Shown: positions 1 to 7,787, counted from the first letter of the stretch. The stretch: 64,000 nt of DNA from Halofilum ochraceum (GCF_001614315.2 NZ_LVEG02000021.1:1-64000), one strand, 5' to 3'. Numbers and translations: made by a program. The notes: generated by a model from the sequence alone, not told the origin.

Positions 1-82
1 GAGGGTGGTCTCGTCCCGAAAAGCGCTCGGCACACAGAGTGACACCCCGGTGTCGGGTTCGCCAACAGCGGGCCCGAGTCGC

Positions 83-110
83 GCCAGCCTCCCGCGCAAG
101 CGCGGCTGGC
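83..110. repeat. GC-rich hairpin downstream of the PAS gene
   Basis: GCCAG (83-87) pairs with CTGGC (106-110), and CCGCG (92-96) pairs with CGCGG (101-105) around the loop CAAG. It lies just 3' of the minus-strand PAS gene and could slow or stop transcription. No T-run follows in that direction, so a terminator role is only a guess. Confidence 0.35.
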
Positions 111-140
111 AGGGAAGGGCGCGCTGGCGGTCCGCGGCGA

Positions 141-533
141 TCAGGACATCTGTGCTTCTCGCTGCACGGCGAGATAGTGGGCCACGCCATCTACTTCGCC
201 CAGGGGCGTCACTTTCCACTCCATCTCGAAGGCCGAGCCGTCCTTGCGATAGTTGGTGGCGCGCCCGTGAAACGTCTCGCCCTGTTTCACTGTCTCGTCC
301 AGCCGTTTCAGGACGGCGGAATCCGTCTGCGGGCCCTGGAGCATGCCGGGGGTGTGACCGATGACCTCTTCGTAGGGGTATCCGGTGAGTTGCGTGAAGG
401 CATCGTTCACATAGACGATCTCGGGGCCGCTCGACTCGCTGGAACGGGTGATCGTAATCGCGTTGAAGGAAAGATCAGCAAGGCCGTGGATCAGATCGGT
501 CAATATCGACTCTGGTACATCGGCTAGGGACAT
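141..533 (-). CDS. Single-domain PAS protein, LOV-like without the photoactive cysteine
   Basis: A 130-residue cytoplasmic protein made almost entirely of one PAS domain, with no attached output domain, so it probably acts through a partner protein. The core reads VNDAFTQLTGYPYEEVIG, then LQGPQTD, and ends in a beta-strand YLAVQREAQ, which resembles the LOV subclass. In LOV photoreceptors the block is GRNCRFLQG. Here it is GHTPGMLQG, so the flavin-adduct Cys and the preceding Asn are absent and classic blue-light photochemistry is not expected. The ATG at 533 is chosen because GGAG lies six bases upstream; the longer frame would start at a TTG. Ligand and partner are unknown. Confidence 0.8.
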   Translation of the reverse strand: MSLADVPESILTDLIHGLADLSFNAITITRSSESSGPEIVYVNDAFTQLTGYPYEEVIGHTPGMLQGPQTDSAVLKRLDETVKQGETFHGRATNYRKDGSAFEMEWKVTPLGEVDGVAHYLAVQREAQMS

Positions 534-545
534 GGGTATCTCCAA

Positions 546-869
546 TGGTCGGCGAGGTTGTAGAGCGCAAGTGCGTTCAGCTGCAAGGTCCGCAGTGAAC
601 TGAACCTGAAGGGGTTCGATGCCCCCGCGCCCCGAGATTCAGCGCGGGCTCTCTGTTCCCTGGGGGAGCCGATTGAATTTCGGGGACAGGAACCTGATTT
701 CGCTTACCCCATGCCGCGATAATCGCCGGTAGCTGCTGGACTATAGGATATTTGGGGTCAGACTAAAGACTCACCGAGGACCGCGCTCGGAGTCGTTACT
801 CTGACCCCGAACTCCCCGCACTTTTACCCCGCGCCGGCGCCGACCCCCCCGACACAATCGAGACTGTCC
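546..869. other. Intergenic stretch without a supported gene
   Basis: No convincing coding frame. It contains a sequence beginning TTTCGGGGACAGGAACC near 679, similar in style to repeats elsewhere in the window, and the long palindrome at 754-808. It separates the PAS gene from two decayed genes. Confidence 0.6.
754..808. repeat. Long imperfect palindrome (GGGGTCAGA...TCTGACCCC)
   Basis: The arm GGGGTCAGACTAAAGACT (754-771) matches the reverse complement of AGTCGTTACTCTGACCCC (791-808) at 16 of 18 positions. CCGAG (774-778) and CTCGG (786-790) extend the pairing around a seven-base loop. A related single arm GGGTCAGACTAACGAC occurs near 8802. The form suggests a REP/BIME-like or miniature mobile element rather than a terminator. 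Confidence 0.7.
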
Positions 870-1110
870 AAGCCACCGTGCGCCGGCGCATCGTGCACGC
901 CTTCCAGCGCCGCGACCGGATCGGCTGCACGGCGCGAAGGCCGTGACCCTGATCGGGATCGCCGTGGGCACAGTCGTGGTGGCGCTGCTGCCGGACAGCG
1001 GGCCGATCGCCCTCGCGGCCTCCGCGGTGTTCGGCGCCGCCTTCATGACGCTCACCGGGCTGCACCTGGTGTCCGCCGTGCGCCCGTTGCCGAACCGCGC
1101 GGCGCGGCCC
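870..1110 (+). pseudogene. Remnant of an MFS transporter (YbfB/YjiJ-like) 3' region
   Basis: The frame from about 943 reads TLIGIAVGTVVVALLPD followed by an alanine-rich helix and MTLTGLHLV. This resembles the eleventh-helix region of the intact MFS carrier encoded at 27130-28323 (IAAAPGLLP, AAAAVFGWAAMHLSG). Upstream, RDRIG and LHGAKAV join only if one base is inserted or deleted near 925, so a frameshift is present. The rest of the transporter is missing. It is a degraded relic and is not expected to be functional. Confidence 0.55.
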
Positions 1111-1249
1111 GCTTACGATATAAGAATACCCAATATCTCTCTTTGTAAATCATGATTGGCATCGCACGCGCACTCTGCAAGACTCCCGCTCAATCGCACG
1201 TTCGAGGTGGGCACTCCGCCGACCGGACCTCGCCGGGAGCCAGATCAAT

Positions 1250-1545
1250 AAGCCATGCAAATATCGTTTACTGCATCAACGGTGACCCTCGCGCGGGCGG
1301 CTCCGGCCGCACCCAGCCCGTATTCAACCCGGCAACGGACGAGGCCACCGGTCACGTGGCGCTCGCTGAGGCGGCCGAGGTCGACGCGGCCGTCCGAGGC
1401 CGCGAGCGCCGCGTTCCCGGCCTTGGCGGACACGCCGCCGCTGCCGCGCCCGGCGCATGAACCGCTTCCTCCAGCTTGTGCGCGAGCACAAGGAGGAATT
1501 GGCGAAGGCGCTGACCACGGAGCACGACAAGGTGTTCCCCGGCGG
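1250..1545 (+). pseudogene. 5' remnant of an mmsA-like (methyl)malonate-semialdehyde dehydrogenase
   Basis: Three reading frames in succession give one recognisable aldehyde dehydrogenase N-terminus: INGDPRAGGSGRTQPVFNPA and GHVALAEAAEVDAAV in one frame, AFPALADTPPLPR in the next, then RFLQLVREHKEELAKAL and TEHDKVF in the third. Methylmalonate-semialdehyde dehydrogenases begin with this succession (ING, SGRT, FNPAT, EVDAAV, FPAWADTPP, EHRDELA, EHGKV). Two frameshifts and loss of everything after about 100 residues, including the catalytic Cys region, make this a dead fragment. Confidence 0.7.
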
Positions 1546-1728
1546 GGCTGCCTTGAGCCGTTTCCCATCCGGTTCCTTCGGAAGCCGAAATGTCAACCGG
1601 GTACGCGCGGTGCACGACGCTAGTAGCCTCGCCGTTTCGCGGAACGGGACAGCCCTGGCGTTACCCACCTGCCTGCCGTCAGGGCGGTGGCCGACCGTGG
1701 TTTTTCACTGTTATCGAGGAGTCTGACG

Positions 1729-2580
1729 ATGAGCCGGAATGAAGACAGGATCCTGACCCTGGAAGAGGCCCTGCAGGCGCCACGCAAGCATCGCGACATG
1801 GAGCTTGCGTTCGAGCCCATGGACAACCACAGCAGCACTCCGGGTGGCCCGAATAACCAGCCGCTGAGCTTCTGGGCATCCTGGCGCCTGGAACAGAGAC
1901 CTCGCCGGATTGCCCTGCTCCTCGACGATTGCCAGGAAGAGTACCGGCCCTATGCGGGCGATATTCTCCCGAATCTGATCCGCCTCGTGGATACGTTCCG
2001 CTCCGCCCGTTCGGAAAGCGATGGAGTCCGGATCGTCTGGAGTGCATGGACCCGGACCTTCGACGACGGTATCAGCAACGCGATGGACCGTTGGTACGGG
2101 CCGAGGGGCTTGCGCCCGGAGGATCCCGAGAACGCCATGTACGTGTTTACCGGGGCACCGGGAATGGAGCCCTTGTCGGAAATCGCGCCGACCGAGGAGG
2201 AGGTTGCCGCCGGCTGGTTCTATCACGGCAAGCACCTGGACATGTTCTGGAACTTCGACGAGCACGGCAACTCGTACCTCGACGAAAAACTGAAGGCCGC
2301 CGGCATCGACACCATCGTGCTTTCGGGGTTGTGGACGGACGAATGCATCCTCGCCACGGCCTACGCGGGCAACTCGCGCGGCTACGACGTCGTGCTGACG
2401 GGTGACGCGATTGCAACGGCGACCGCCAATCACGAGATCGCACTCAAGGTGGCCAACAGTACGGTCGGAAAGGTGGTGTCCACCGATGACGTCGTTCAAT
2501 ACATGGAAAACGATTTCGTCACGGGGGAACGGGGTGCCGTCAAGGGCACGAGCCATCCCGACGGACGAAAGGAAGAGTGA
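1729..2580 (+). CDS. Isochorismatase-like cysteine hydrolase
   Basis: A 283-residue cytoplasmic protein of the isochorismatase-like hydrolase superfamily, whose members hydrolyse amides, ureides or vinyl ethers. The catalytic triad is visible: Asp66 in LLLDDCQ, Lys168 in YHGKHLDMF, and nucleophile Cys206 in GLWTDECILATA. It is longer than the usual 180-220 residues because of an N-terminal extension of about 50 residues and a loop between the Asp and Lys. The ATG at 1729 is preceded by GAGGA at good spacing. No operon partner exists; it follows the mmsA relic. The substrate cannot be assigned. Confidence 0.85.
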   Translation: MSRNEDRILTLEEALQAPRKHRDMELAFEPMDNHSSTPGGPNNQPLSFWASWRLEQRPRRIALLLDDCQEEYRPYAGDILPNLIRLVDTFRSARSESDGVRIVWSAWTRTFDDGISNAMDRWYGPRGLRPEDPENAMYVFTGAPGMEPLSEIAPTEEEVAAGWFYHGKHLDMFWNFDEHGNSYLDEKLKAAGIDTIVLSGLWTDECILATAYAGNSRGYDVVLTGDAIATATANHEIALKVANSTVGKVVSTDDVVQYMENDFVTGERGAVKGTSHPDGRKEE

Positions 2581-2685
2581 CCCACTGCCACTGCATGTGA
2601 TGTGCAGATCGCCGTATTTGGGGTCTACCTTCTGATTTAGCAGGCCCGGCGGAGGTTTCCGGGCTGTTCTAGACTCGGTGAGGCG

Positions 2686-2724
2686 TTCCGGGGACGGTAT
2701 ACGGATCTCCGCGCAAGACGGATA
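2686..2724 (+). repeat. Dispersed repeat copy 1 (TTCCGGGGACGGTATAC)
   Basis: This block matches the copy at 3588-3626 at about 33 of 38 positions and is shared more weakly with 6811-6840. Sequences starting this way are often found near REP-associated tyrosine transposases, and a truncated one lies at 3712. The two strong copies are in direct orientation and bracket the secreted-protein gene between them. Confidence 0.65.
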
Positions 2725-2856
2725 AACGGTGCGCCATGAGCTGTCCCTTGTCTCGGGAATGATTCAGGTTTGTCCCCGAATGTTCTTGCAGCAGCGGCGC
2801 GGGGATCCGCTTGCAGCTCTAGAGAACCTCGCCATACGGTAGGGAGGATGGAGGTG

Positions 2857-3579
2857 ATGCCGCGCATGTGGTCTGTGCTGCTGTTGGCGTTTCTGGCGAC
2901 GGGTGCCAGCGGCGCCTCGTATGCGCAGCAGCCGGGGAAACTCTCATTCCCACCTGTAGCTATCGATAGAACACAAGCATTCGCACTGGGTGAATTCGAT
3001 GGCAGCCTCACGTTGCAGGGCAACGTGACGCCAACGCTGCGGATCCTCGGCAATCGAGTACTTATCGAGCTCGTCTACGTAGAGAAGGGACTGTATGGCA
3101 AGTTGCTGCCGGCCGGCGGATGCCGCGCCGTCTACTCTGAAGGTTCAGGCGCGGAGTTCGAACTGTGTTCCGTCGACCAGTTGCGAGCGGATTTCGACAA
3201 GAACAATGGTCATATCTGGGTGCGGTTCCGGGCCGAGCTGCTCAAGACGGCTGCAGGAGTTCGGGGGGATAAGAGTCACCACGAGGCAACTCTGGAAGTC
3301 CGAACGGAAAGCCTGCCGACCAGCATATCCATGGTGCCGCAATCGCTGGATATCGAGGACGTCCCCGCCGAGGTGGAAAATGGGTTAGTGGAGAAAATTC
3401 AGGCTGCCCATCTGCCTCTTGAGGGATGTCTGGCCCATTCGGGCCTCCGCCTGGAAGATGTCCAGTATGCGCAAGGATCGGAAGAGGCCCGAGCGGTGGG
3501 CTCTGTTCCGCTGGCGCAATCGCAGAATACCTATTGGTGCCTTATGAAGCAGGGATTCGCGTACGGTTCGCGGGAATAG
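2857..3579 (+). CDS. Secreted protein of unknown function
   Basis: The product is about 240 residues and starts with a clear signal peptide (MPRMWSVLLLAFLATGASG, likely cleaved after SYA). The mature part has Cys residues in pairs compatible with periplasmic disulfides (GGCRAVYSE, FELCSVDQ, LEGCLAH, YWCLMKQ). No domain is recognised. The start at 2857 is preferred because AGGGAGG lies nine bases upstream; ATGs at 2848 and 2866 are also in frame. It stands alone between two direct repeats and is less GC-skewed at third positions than its neighbours, which would fit a transferred segment. Confidence 0.6.
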   Translation: MPRMWSVLLLAFLATGASGASYAQQPGKLSFPPVAIDRTQAFALGEFDGSLTLQGNVTPTLRILGNRVLIELVYVEKGLYGKLLPAGGCRAVYSEGSGAEFELCSVDQLRADFDKNNGHIWVRFRAELLKTAAGVRGDKSHHEATLEVRTESLPTSISMVPQSLDIEDVPAEVENGLVEKIQAAHLPLEGCLAHSGLRLEDVQYAQGSEEARAVGSVPLAQSQNTYWCLMKQGFAYGSRE

Positions 3580-3587
3580 GCAATTAA

Positions 3588-3626
3588 TTCCGGGGACGGT
3601 ATACCGCTCTCCGCGTGGGACGGATG
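3588..3626 (+). repeat. Dispersed repeat copy 2 (TTCCGGGGACGGTATAC)
   Basis: Second copy of the element at 2686-2724, beginning right after the stop of the secreted-protein gene and ending about 85 bases before the transposase start. Together the copies frame a segment of about 900 bp. Confidence 0.65.
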
Positions 3627-3711
3627 GATAGCACGCTGATAGACTCGTCGGCACCAGTGGGCATGGAAACAGGACCGTCAGAGCGACGGTCAGAACATGG
3701 AGGTCGCAGGA

Positions 3712-4038
3712 ATGGCCAGGATGGCCCGACTCGTAGTGCCACAGCATCCACATCACGTCACGCAGCGCGGCAACCGGCGCCAGCTGGTTTTCTTCGATGA
3801 TGATGACTACCGCGCCTATCTCGACCTCGTGCGTGACGCCTGCGACATGGCGCATACGCAGGTCCTCGCCTACTTTCTGATGCCCAACCATGTGCACTTT
3901 CTGATGGTGCCGAGTCACGAGGATGGGCTGAGTGCCGCGATCGAGGAAGCGCATCGACGCTACACGCGGCGCGCTACGCGTGGGCGACCGGGGCGTCCGC
4001 GCAATAAGGGTGGCCCGGAATCAGGCAGCATCATGTAG
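3712..4038 (+). pseudogene. Truncated REP-associated tyrosine transposase (RAYT, Y1 HUH family)
   Basis: The N-terminus MARMARLVVPQHPHHVTQRG and the segment YFLMPNHVHFLMVP are hallmarks of RAYT proteins. HVH is the metal-binding HUH motif, and the Tyr in HRRYTRR is the expected nucleophile. Family members are usually about 200-240 residues. Here the frame departs after RRYTRR into an Arg/Gly-rich tail and stops at 108 residues, so the C-terminal half is missing. RAYTs normally act on REP hairpins, and REP-like hairpins are present at 28612-28690. Probably inactive. Confidence 0.8.
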
Positions 4039-4303
4039 CCGCAAAGGGGTGGGTGGCCAATAAACGTGATCTGTTCTTTACTACCATCGAAACCACGATA
4101 CGGTACGGTGCCGTTATGAGGAACGGCGTGGCTCGCTTGAAGTGTTGGGGTGGGGGCACGGGAGCGCTCGGGAAAAGATGACGTGTAAATACGCAACGAC
4201 TTCGCGTTGAGCATCCCGTGAGCGGCCGCAATCGAATGCGTCATGGGGTGGCGTCGCCCCTGTTTACATGTCCGGCGCCCGGTTGATCAGCGAGGCGGAA
4301 ACA

Positions 4304-5047
4304 ATGAGATATTTCATCATGGCACTGGTGGGCGCGGTCTTCGCCGGTAGCGCGCAGGCCGGTGAGAGCGTTGTGTACGAAGCTGGTGGCGAACAGTACG
4401 AAGGCTACTTCGCCGAGGCCTCGGATCCTGAAGGCCTGGTCCTCGTCATTCACGACTGGGATGGCCTGACCGAGTACGAGCGCAAGCGCGCCGATATGCT
4501 GGCCGAACTCGGTTATGACGCCTTTGCCGTCGATCTCTACGGGAAGGGCAATCGCCCCGTCGAGACATCGGCGAAAAAGGCCGAGACCGCAAAACTCTAC
4601 AACGATCGCGAAAAGATGCGTTCACGCATCCTCGCGGGTCTCTCCGAAGGGCGAAAACTCGGCGTGGATGAAGCGGTGGTGATGGGGTACTGCTTCGGGG
4701 GCGCCGCGGTTCTGGAACTGGCCCGGTCCGGGCAGGCTGAGAACGTCGCGGGTTATGCCACCTTCCATGGCGGCCTTTCGACGCCGGAAGGTCAGGACTA
4801 TCCGGCCAATACTGCGCCCATCCTCGTTGCCCATGGAGGCGCCGACTCTTCAATCAGCATGCAGGATGTGGCGTCACTTTCCGGAGAACTCGAAGAGGCG
4901 GGCGTACCCTATGAAATCCAGGTCTATTCGGGGGCGCCCCATGCGTTCACGGTGTTCGGCTCGGACCGCTACCAGGAACGCGCCGACCGGAAGTCATGGG
5001 ATGCGTTCAAATCGTTTCTGGAAAGCAATCTGGCGACCGGAAACTGA
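4304..5047 (+). CDS. Exported dienelactone hydrolase family protein
   Basis: An alpha/beta hydrolase of 247 residues. The dienelactone hydrolase triad is present: Cys130 in GYCFGG, Asp181 in HGGADSSIS, and His213 in GAPHAF. A signal peptide (MRYFIMALVGAVFAGSAQA) predicts periplasmic location, whereas classical clc-pathway enzymes are cytoplasmic. A role in chlorocatechol breakdown is therefore unlikely and the substrate is open. The start at 4304 follows GAGGCGG and places the signal peptide correctly; the longer frame from 4268 would bury it. Monocistronic. Confidence 0.85.
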   Translation: MRYFIMALVGAVFAGSAQAGESVVYEAGGEQYEGYFAEASDPEGLVLVIHDWDGLTEYERKRADMLAELGYDAFAVDLYGKGNRPVETSAKKAETAKLYNDREKMRSRILAGLSEGRKLGVDEAVVMGYCFGGAAVLELARSGQAENVAGYATFHGGLSTPEGQDYPANTAPILVAHGGADSSISMQDVASLSGELEEAGVPYEIQVYSGAPHAFTVFGSDRYQERADRKSWDAFKSFLESNLATGN

Positions 5048-5183
5048 GCGGGCCGCGAATGCAGTCGGATCGGACGTTTGTTCAGGGACTGCTGGCGCTT
5101 CGGCCAGTCGCTGTAGATCCTGATTCTGCTTTTGGCGGTACGGATGATTGCGTGGGGTGTGCAACCTTGGTGCGGTGGCCAGG

Positions 5184-5720
5184 ATGAGCGGCGGTCCTCG
5201 CCGGACAGAAATCCGAAGATCAGGCAGCGCGCTGATCGCGCTCGTGCTGGTCGTAGTGGTCGTGCCCTCCGCGCGGGCGCTCGAGTTCGAACCGCAGGCC
5301 GCGATCGTCACGCGGGTCGTCGACGGCGACAGCCTCGTGCTGCGCTTCCCCGATGCGCCGGAGGACGACCGGATCGAGTACCGCGCCAATCTGATCGGTG
5401 TCGATGCCCCGGGCGAAGGCGAGGCCGAGTGCGCGGCCGGCATGGTGACGGCGATTGCCCGACGGCTTCTGCAGGAGGAACGGATCTGGGTGGAATGGGA
5501 CCGCCACGACCGGAAGACGGCTGACGGCCGGCTCCTGGTCTATGTGCATCACTTCGACGACCGCGACGCGGACCTCAACGCCACCTACATCGAGCAGGGC
5601 TGGGGATGGGTGCCGCGCGCCTACCCGGCCGACCGCAAGCAGGATTACCTGGAACTGGAGCGCGAGGCGCGCGCGGCGAAACGCGGCCTTTGGGGCATGC
5701 CGTGCGCACCGGTGCCGTGA
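5184..5720 (+). CDS. Exported SNase-fold protein with altered active site
   Basis: A 178-residue protein with one N-terminal hydrophobic segment (ALIALVLVVVVVPSARA) followed by a staphylococcal-nuclease (thermonuclease) fold. The calcium-site acidic pair survives (VVDGDS; Asp47 and Asp49), as does Arg116 in DGRLLVYV, equivalent to Arg87 of the Staphylococcus enzyme. However, the segment ANLIGVDAPG aligns with FRLLLVDTPE, so the catalytic Arg35 is Asn69 and Glu43 is Gly77. Two of three catalytic residues therefore appear changed, and it may bind rather than cut nucleic acid. The ATG at 5184 is preceded by a weak GGCCAGG. Confidence 0.8.
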   Translation: MSGGPRRTEIRRSGSALIALVLVVVVVPSARALEFEPQAAIVTRVVDGDSLVLRFPDAPEDDRIEYRANLIGVDAPGEGEAECAAGMVTAIARRLLQEERIWVEWDRHDRKTADGRLLVYVHHFDDRDADLNATYIEQGWGWVPRAYPADRKQDYLELEREARAAKRGLWGMPCAPVP

Positions 5721-6150
5721 CGTCTTCACGCGTATTCTTCGTCGGGCCGGATAACAATGATAACGAGGAACCCTGGATTACCGATGGAACGGAGGCGGGT
5801 ACTCATCGCGTCTCCAATATCGCCTCGGATCGCGACAGCAGCCCCGGGATCTCACCGTGCTCAACCACGCATTGTACTTCCGGGCGTTTACCGTCGAACC
5901 GGGCCTGGTTGGATGTCAGCTTTGGAAGACGGATGGCACTGAAGCGGGACCCGTCGAGTCAGCCGCATCAATACGATGGGCAGTGCGGATCCGAGGAACC
6001 TGGTTGTCTGCGACGATCGCCTGGTGTTCAGCGCGCAGGACGCCGTTACGGGCATCGAGCCGTGGGTGAGCGATGGTACTGATGCCGGGACGAGACGGCT
6101 TGGGGATCTCGGTTCCGGCGGCGACAACTACGGAATTGTGGTCTGTCCCG
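5717..6150 (+). pseudogene. Broken ELW-DGT repeat protein
   Basis: Three copies of the ELWxTDGTxxGT repeat can be read in successive frames: EEPWITDGTEAGTHRV, CQLWKTDGTEAGP, and IEPWVSDGTDAGTRRL, each preceded by a strand such as VFFVG, ALYFRA or RLVFSAQ. Such repeats build beta-propeller-like extracellular proteins. Frameshifts near 5845 and 5950 and the lack of a signal peptide or downstream domains show that only an internal piece survives. The piece overlaps the last codons of the SNase gene, so an insertion or deletion junction probably lies at about 5717. Confidence 0.7.
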
Positions 6151-6171
6151 GGTTGTTCGGGAGGTGTTTTT
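6145..6171 (+). terminator. Weak terminator-like hairpin
   Basis: TCCCG (6146-6150) and CGGGA (6158-6162) form a short stem, followed by GGTG and a run of T at 6166-6171. It follows the ELW-DGT relic and faces the convergent HIT gene. The short stem limits confidence. Confidence 0.4.
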
Positions 6172-6228
6172 CGGGCGTAGAGTCAAAACCAGGACGGGCG
6201 AGCGCCCGCCTGCCAACGCGTGATCCGC

Positions 6229-6657
6229 TCATCGTCCGGGTTCGACGCGCATTCCCAGTCGTTTCGCCAGCGTCGTGCTTCGCGCGTCCACGTCGGAGTC
6301 GTCGTATCGCCGCTCCGTCGCGAGTCGTCCCCAGACCACACCCGGCCAGCACGGGTCGTGTTGGTGTCGGGCCACGACGTGGACGTGCAGTTGCGGCACC
6401 TGGTTGCCGATGGTGGCGATGTTGAGGCGGTCGGGGTGGTGTTCCTCGCGGACGAATTCGCAGAGGCGCTGGATTTCCGTGTTGAGCCGCTCCCGCTGGG
6501 CAGGCAGCAGGTCGATCATTTCGGCGACGTCGACCATCGGCACCAGCAGGTACCACGGTACGCCGGCGTCGCGATGGAGCAGGACCACGCTGAGGTCGAG
6601 CCGGCCCAGCCGGTGCGTGTCAGCGGCCAGTCGTGGATGCAGTTCGAATCCTTTCAT
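6229..6657 (-). CDS. HIT family hydrolase
   Basis: A 142-residue cytoplasmic protein of the histidine-triad superfamily, which hydrolyses or transfers nucleotidyl groups. The triad is seen as QLHVHVVARHQHD near the C-terminal third, preceded by the usual WYLLVPMVDVAEMIDL segment. Length and the NQVPQLHVHV context resemble the short HIT proteins of proteobacteria annotated as Fhit/Hint-like diadenosine tetraphosphate hydrolases. The start at 6657 (MKGFELHPRL) matches the family N-terminus; the longer frame adds 15 unconvincing residues. No operon neighbours. Confidence 0.85.
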   Translation of the reverse strand: MKGFELHPRLAADTHRLGRLDLSVVLLHRDAGVPWYLLVPMVDVAEMIDLLPAQRERLNTEIQRLCEFVREEHHPDRLNIATIGNQVPQLHVHVVARHQHDPCWPGVVWGRLATERRYDDSDVDARSTTLAKRLGMRVEPGR

Positions 6658-6810
6658 GGCACGCACGATACGGAAAACACCTGGCCCGTGGAACGGGTTC
6701 AATGGTTGTGGTTCGGCGTGAGGGCTCCCTGAAGAGAATCAATGCGGTCCACAAAACGGTCCCGGTCGCCGCGACTCCGCTCGGTGATGTACCGCAGAAC
6801 GCCCGGATGC

Positions 6811-6887
6811 CCGGGGACGGTGTACCGTATCCGCAAGTCCGTTATCCTGACCCGGTCAGGGTAACCCGGCTTTCGGATTGCCGGGTT
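6811..6887 (+). repeat. Third dispersed-repeat copy with adjacent hairpins
   Basis: CCGGGGACGGTGTACCG (from 6811) resembles the copies at 2686 and 3588. It is followed by two small stem-loops: CCTGAC/GTCAGG (6846-6851, 6855-6860) and AACCCGGC/GCCGGGTT (6863-6870, 6880-6887). The block fills the space between the divergent HIT and cyclotransferase-like genes and may be an element remnant rather than a promoter. Confidence 0.45.
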
Positions 6888-6951
6888 CGGCTGCACGCCG
6901 TCTGTCGGTTGCAGCGAAAGCGCTCTCAACAACGGGGGGAGAGTGGTCTGG

Positions 6952-7566
6952 ATGCACGATCGGGGCGATCGCTTCTATCCTTCCCGTGACCCGGCGGCCG
7001 GGCTCGAGGAAGACCAGGCCGACTTCCTGGATCGTGGCCGGATCTCCCTGGACCTGCCGAGTCTCTTCTATGCCTCGCTTCGCGATCCGAGGGTTTTCGA
7101 GGTTGTGGTGGGGCGCCCCATGGAAAGGACGTGCCGGGAGCGCGTCACGGTGCCGGGCTATTCGACGTTCGAAGTGGATGCCGGTACAGGGTATCCCGGC
7201 GTTTTTCAGGCGGATGAAAACACCTTCCTTGACGGTCTTCTGATCAGCGATCTCACGCCGTTTGAACGGACCATGGTGGCCTGGTTCGAATGGGATGAGT
7301 ACACGCTCCAGCAGGTACCGCTGCTGGATGGTCGCTCCGCGCAGGTATTTATTCCCGACCTTGATGCAATTCGCAGTGAATACGGTTCTTTCAAAATACG
7401 CCCCTGGTCGTTCGAGCACTGGCGCGCGGGTTCGATCGATGTAAGCGTGGCTACGGCAAGGGACTGGATGAAGCAGCGTCCGCCTGATCAAGCGTTGATC
7501 GACGCCGGCTTCTTCACGGGGAATGACGTACAGCGGCGCCGCCGCGACCGGAGATCATGGGGCTGA
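6952..7566 (+). CDS. Gamma-glutamylcyclotransferase (AIG2-like) family protein
   Basis: A protein of about 204 residues. The segment SLFYASLRDPRVFEVVVGR matches the family signature (YGTLR/YGSLR near the N-terminus, then a helix), with Ala replacing the usual Gly. FEWDEYTLQQVPL carries the acidic residue expected in the active-site strand. Family members cyclise gamma-glutamyl amines or dipeptides and release 5-oxoproline. The extra 50 C-terminal residues (WRAGSIDVSVATARDWM) are not recognised. A GTG at 6943 and the ATG at 6952 are both possible; the purine run GGGGGGAGAG upstream suits either. Confidence 0.7.
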   Translation: MHDRGDRFYPSRDPAAGLEEDQADFLDRGRISLDLPSLFYASLRDPRVFEVVVGRPMERTCRERVTVPGYSTFEVDAGTGYPGVFQADENTFLDGLLISDLTPFERTMVAWFEWDEYTLQQVPLLDGRSAQVFIPDLDAIRSEYGSFKIRPWSFEHWRAGSIDVSVATARDWMKQRPPDQALIDAGFFTGNDVQRRRRDRRSWG

Positions 7567-7787
7567 GAGCAAAAAACCGGCGGGGCGATCGCCAGTCCGG
7601 CGGGTTGGTGACGCTGACTCGGGGCTCGCCGTACGTAGGCGGGTCCACGGGAATCGGTCATCGGCATGGGTCTTGCAAGTGTGGCGCGCATCTTGCCGCA
7701 CGATACCCGGGGCCAGCCATTGAGGGATATTCAGAGTAAGCACTCAACAGACCGGTACGACCAGCCTGAATATTCGGGGGCCGCGTA

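Noticed and set aside
771-1065. Minus-strand frames opposite the MFS relic
   Set aside because: Arg- and Gly-rich translations with no motif; the plus strand carries the recognisable transporter fragment.
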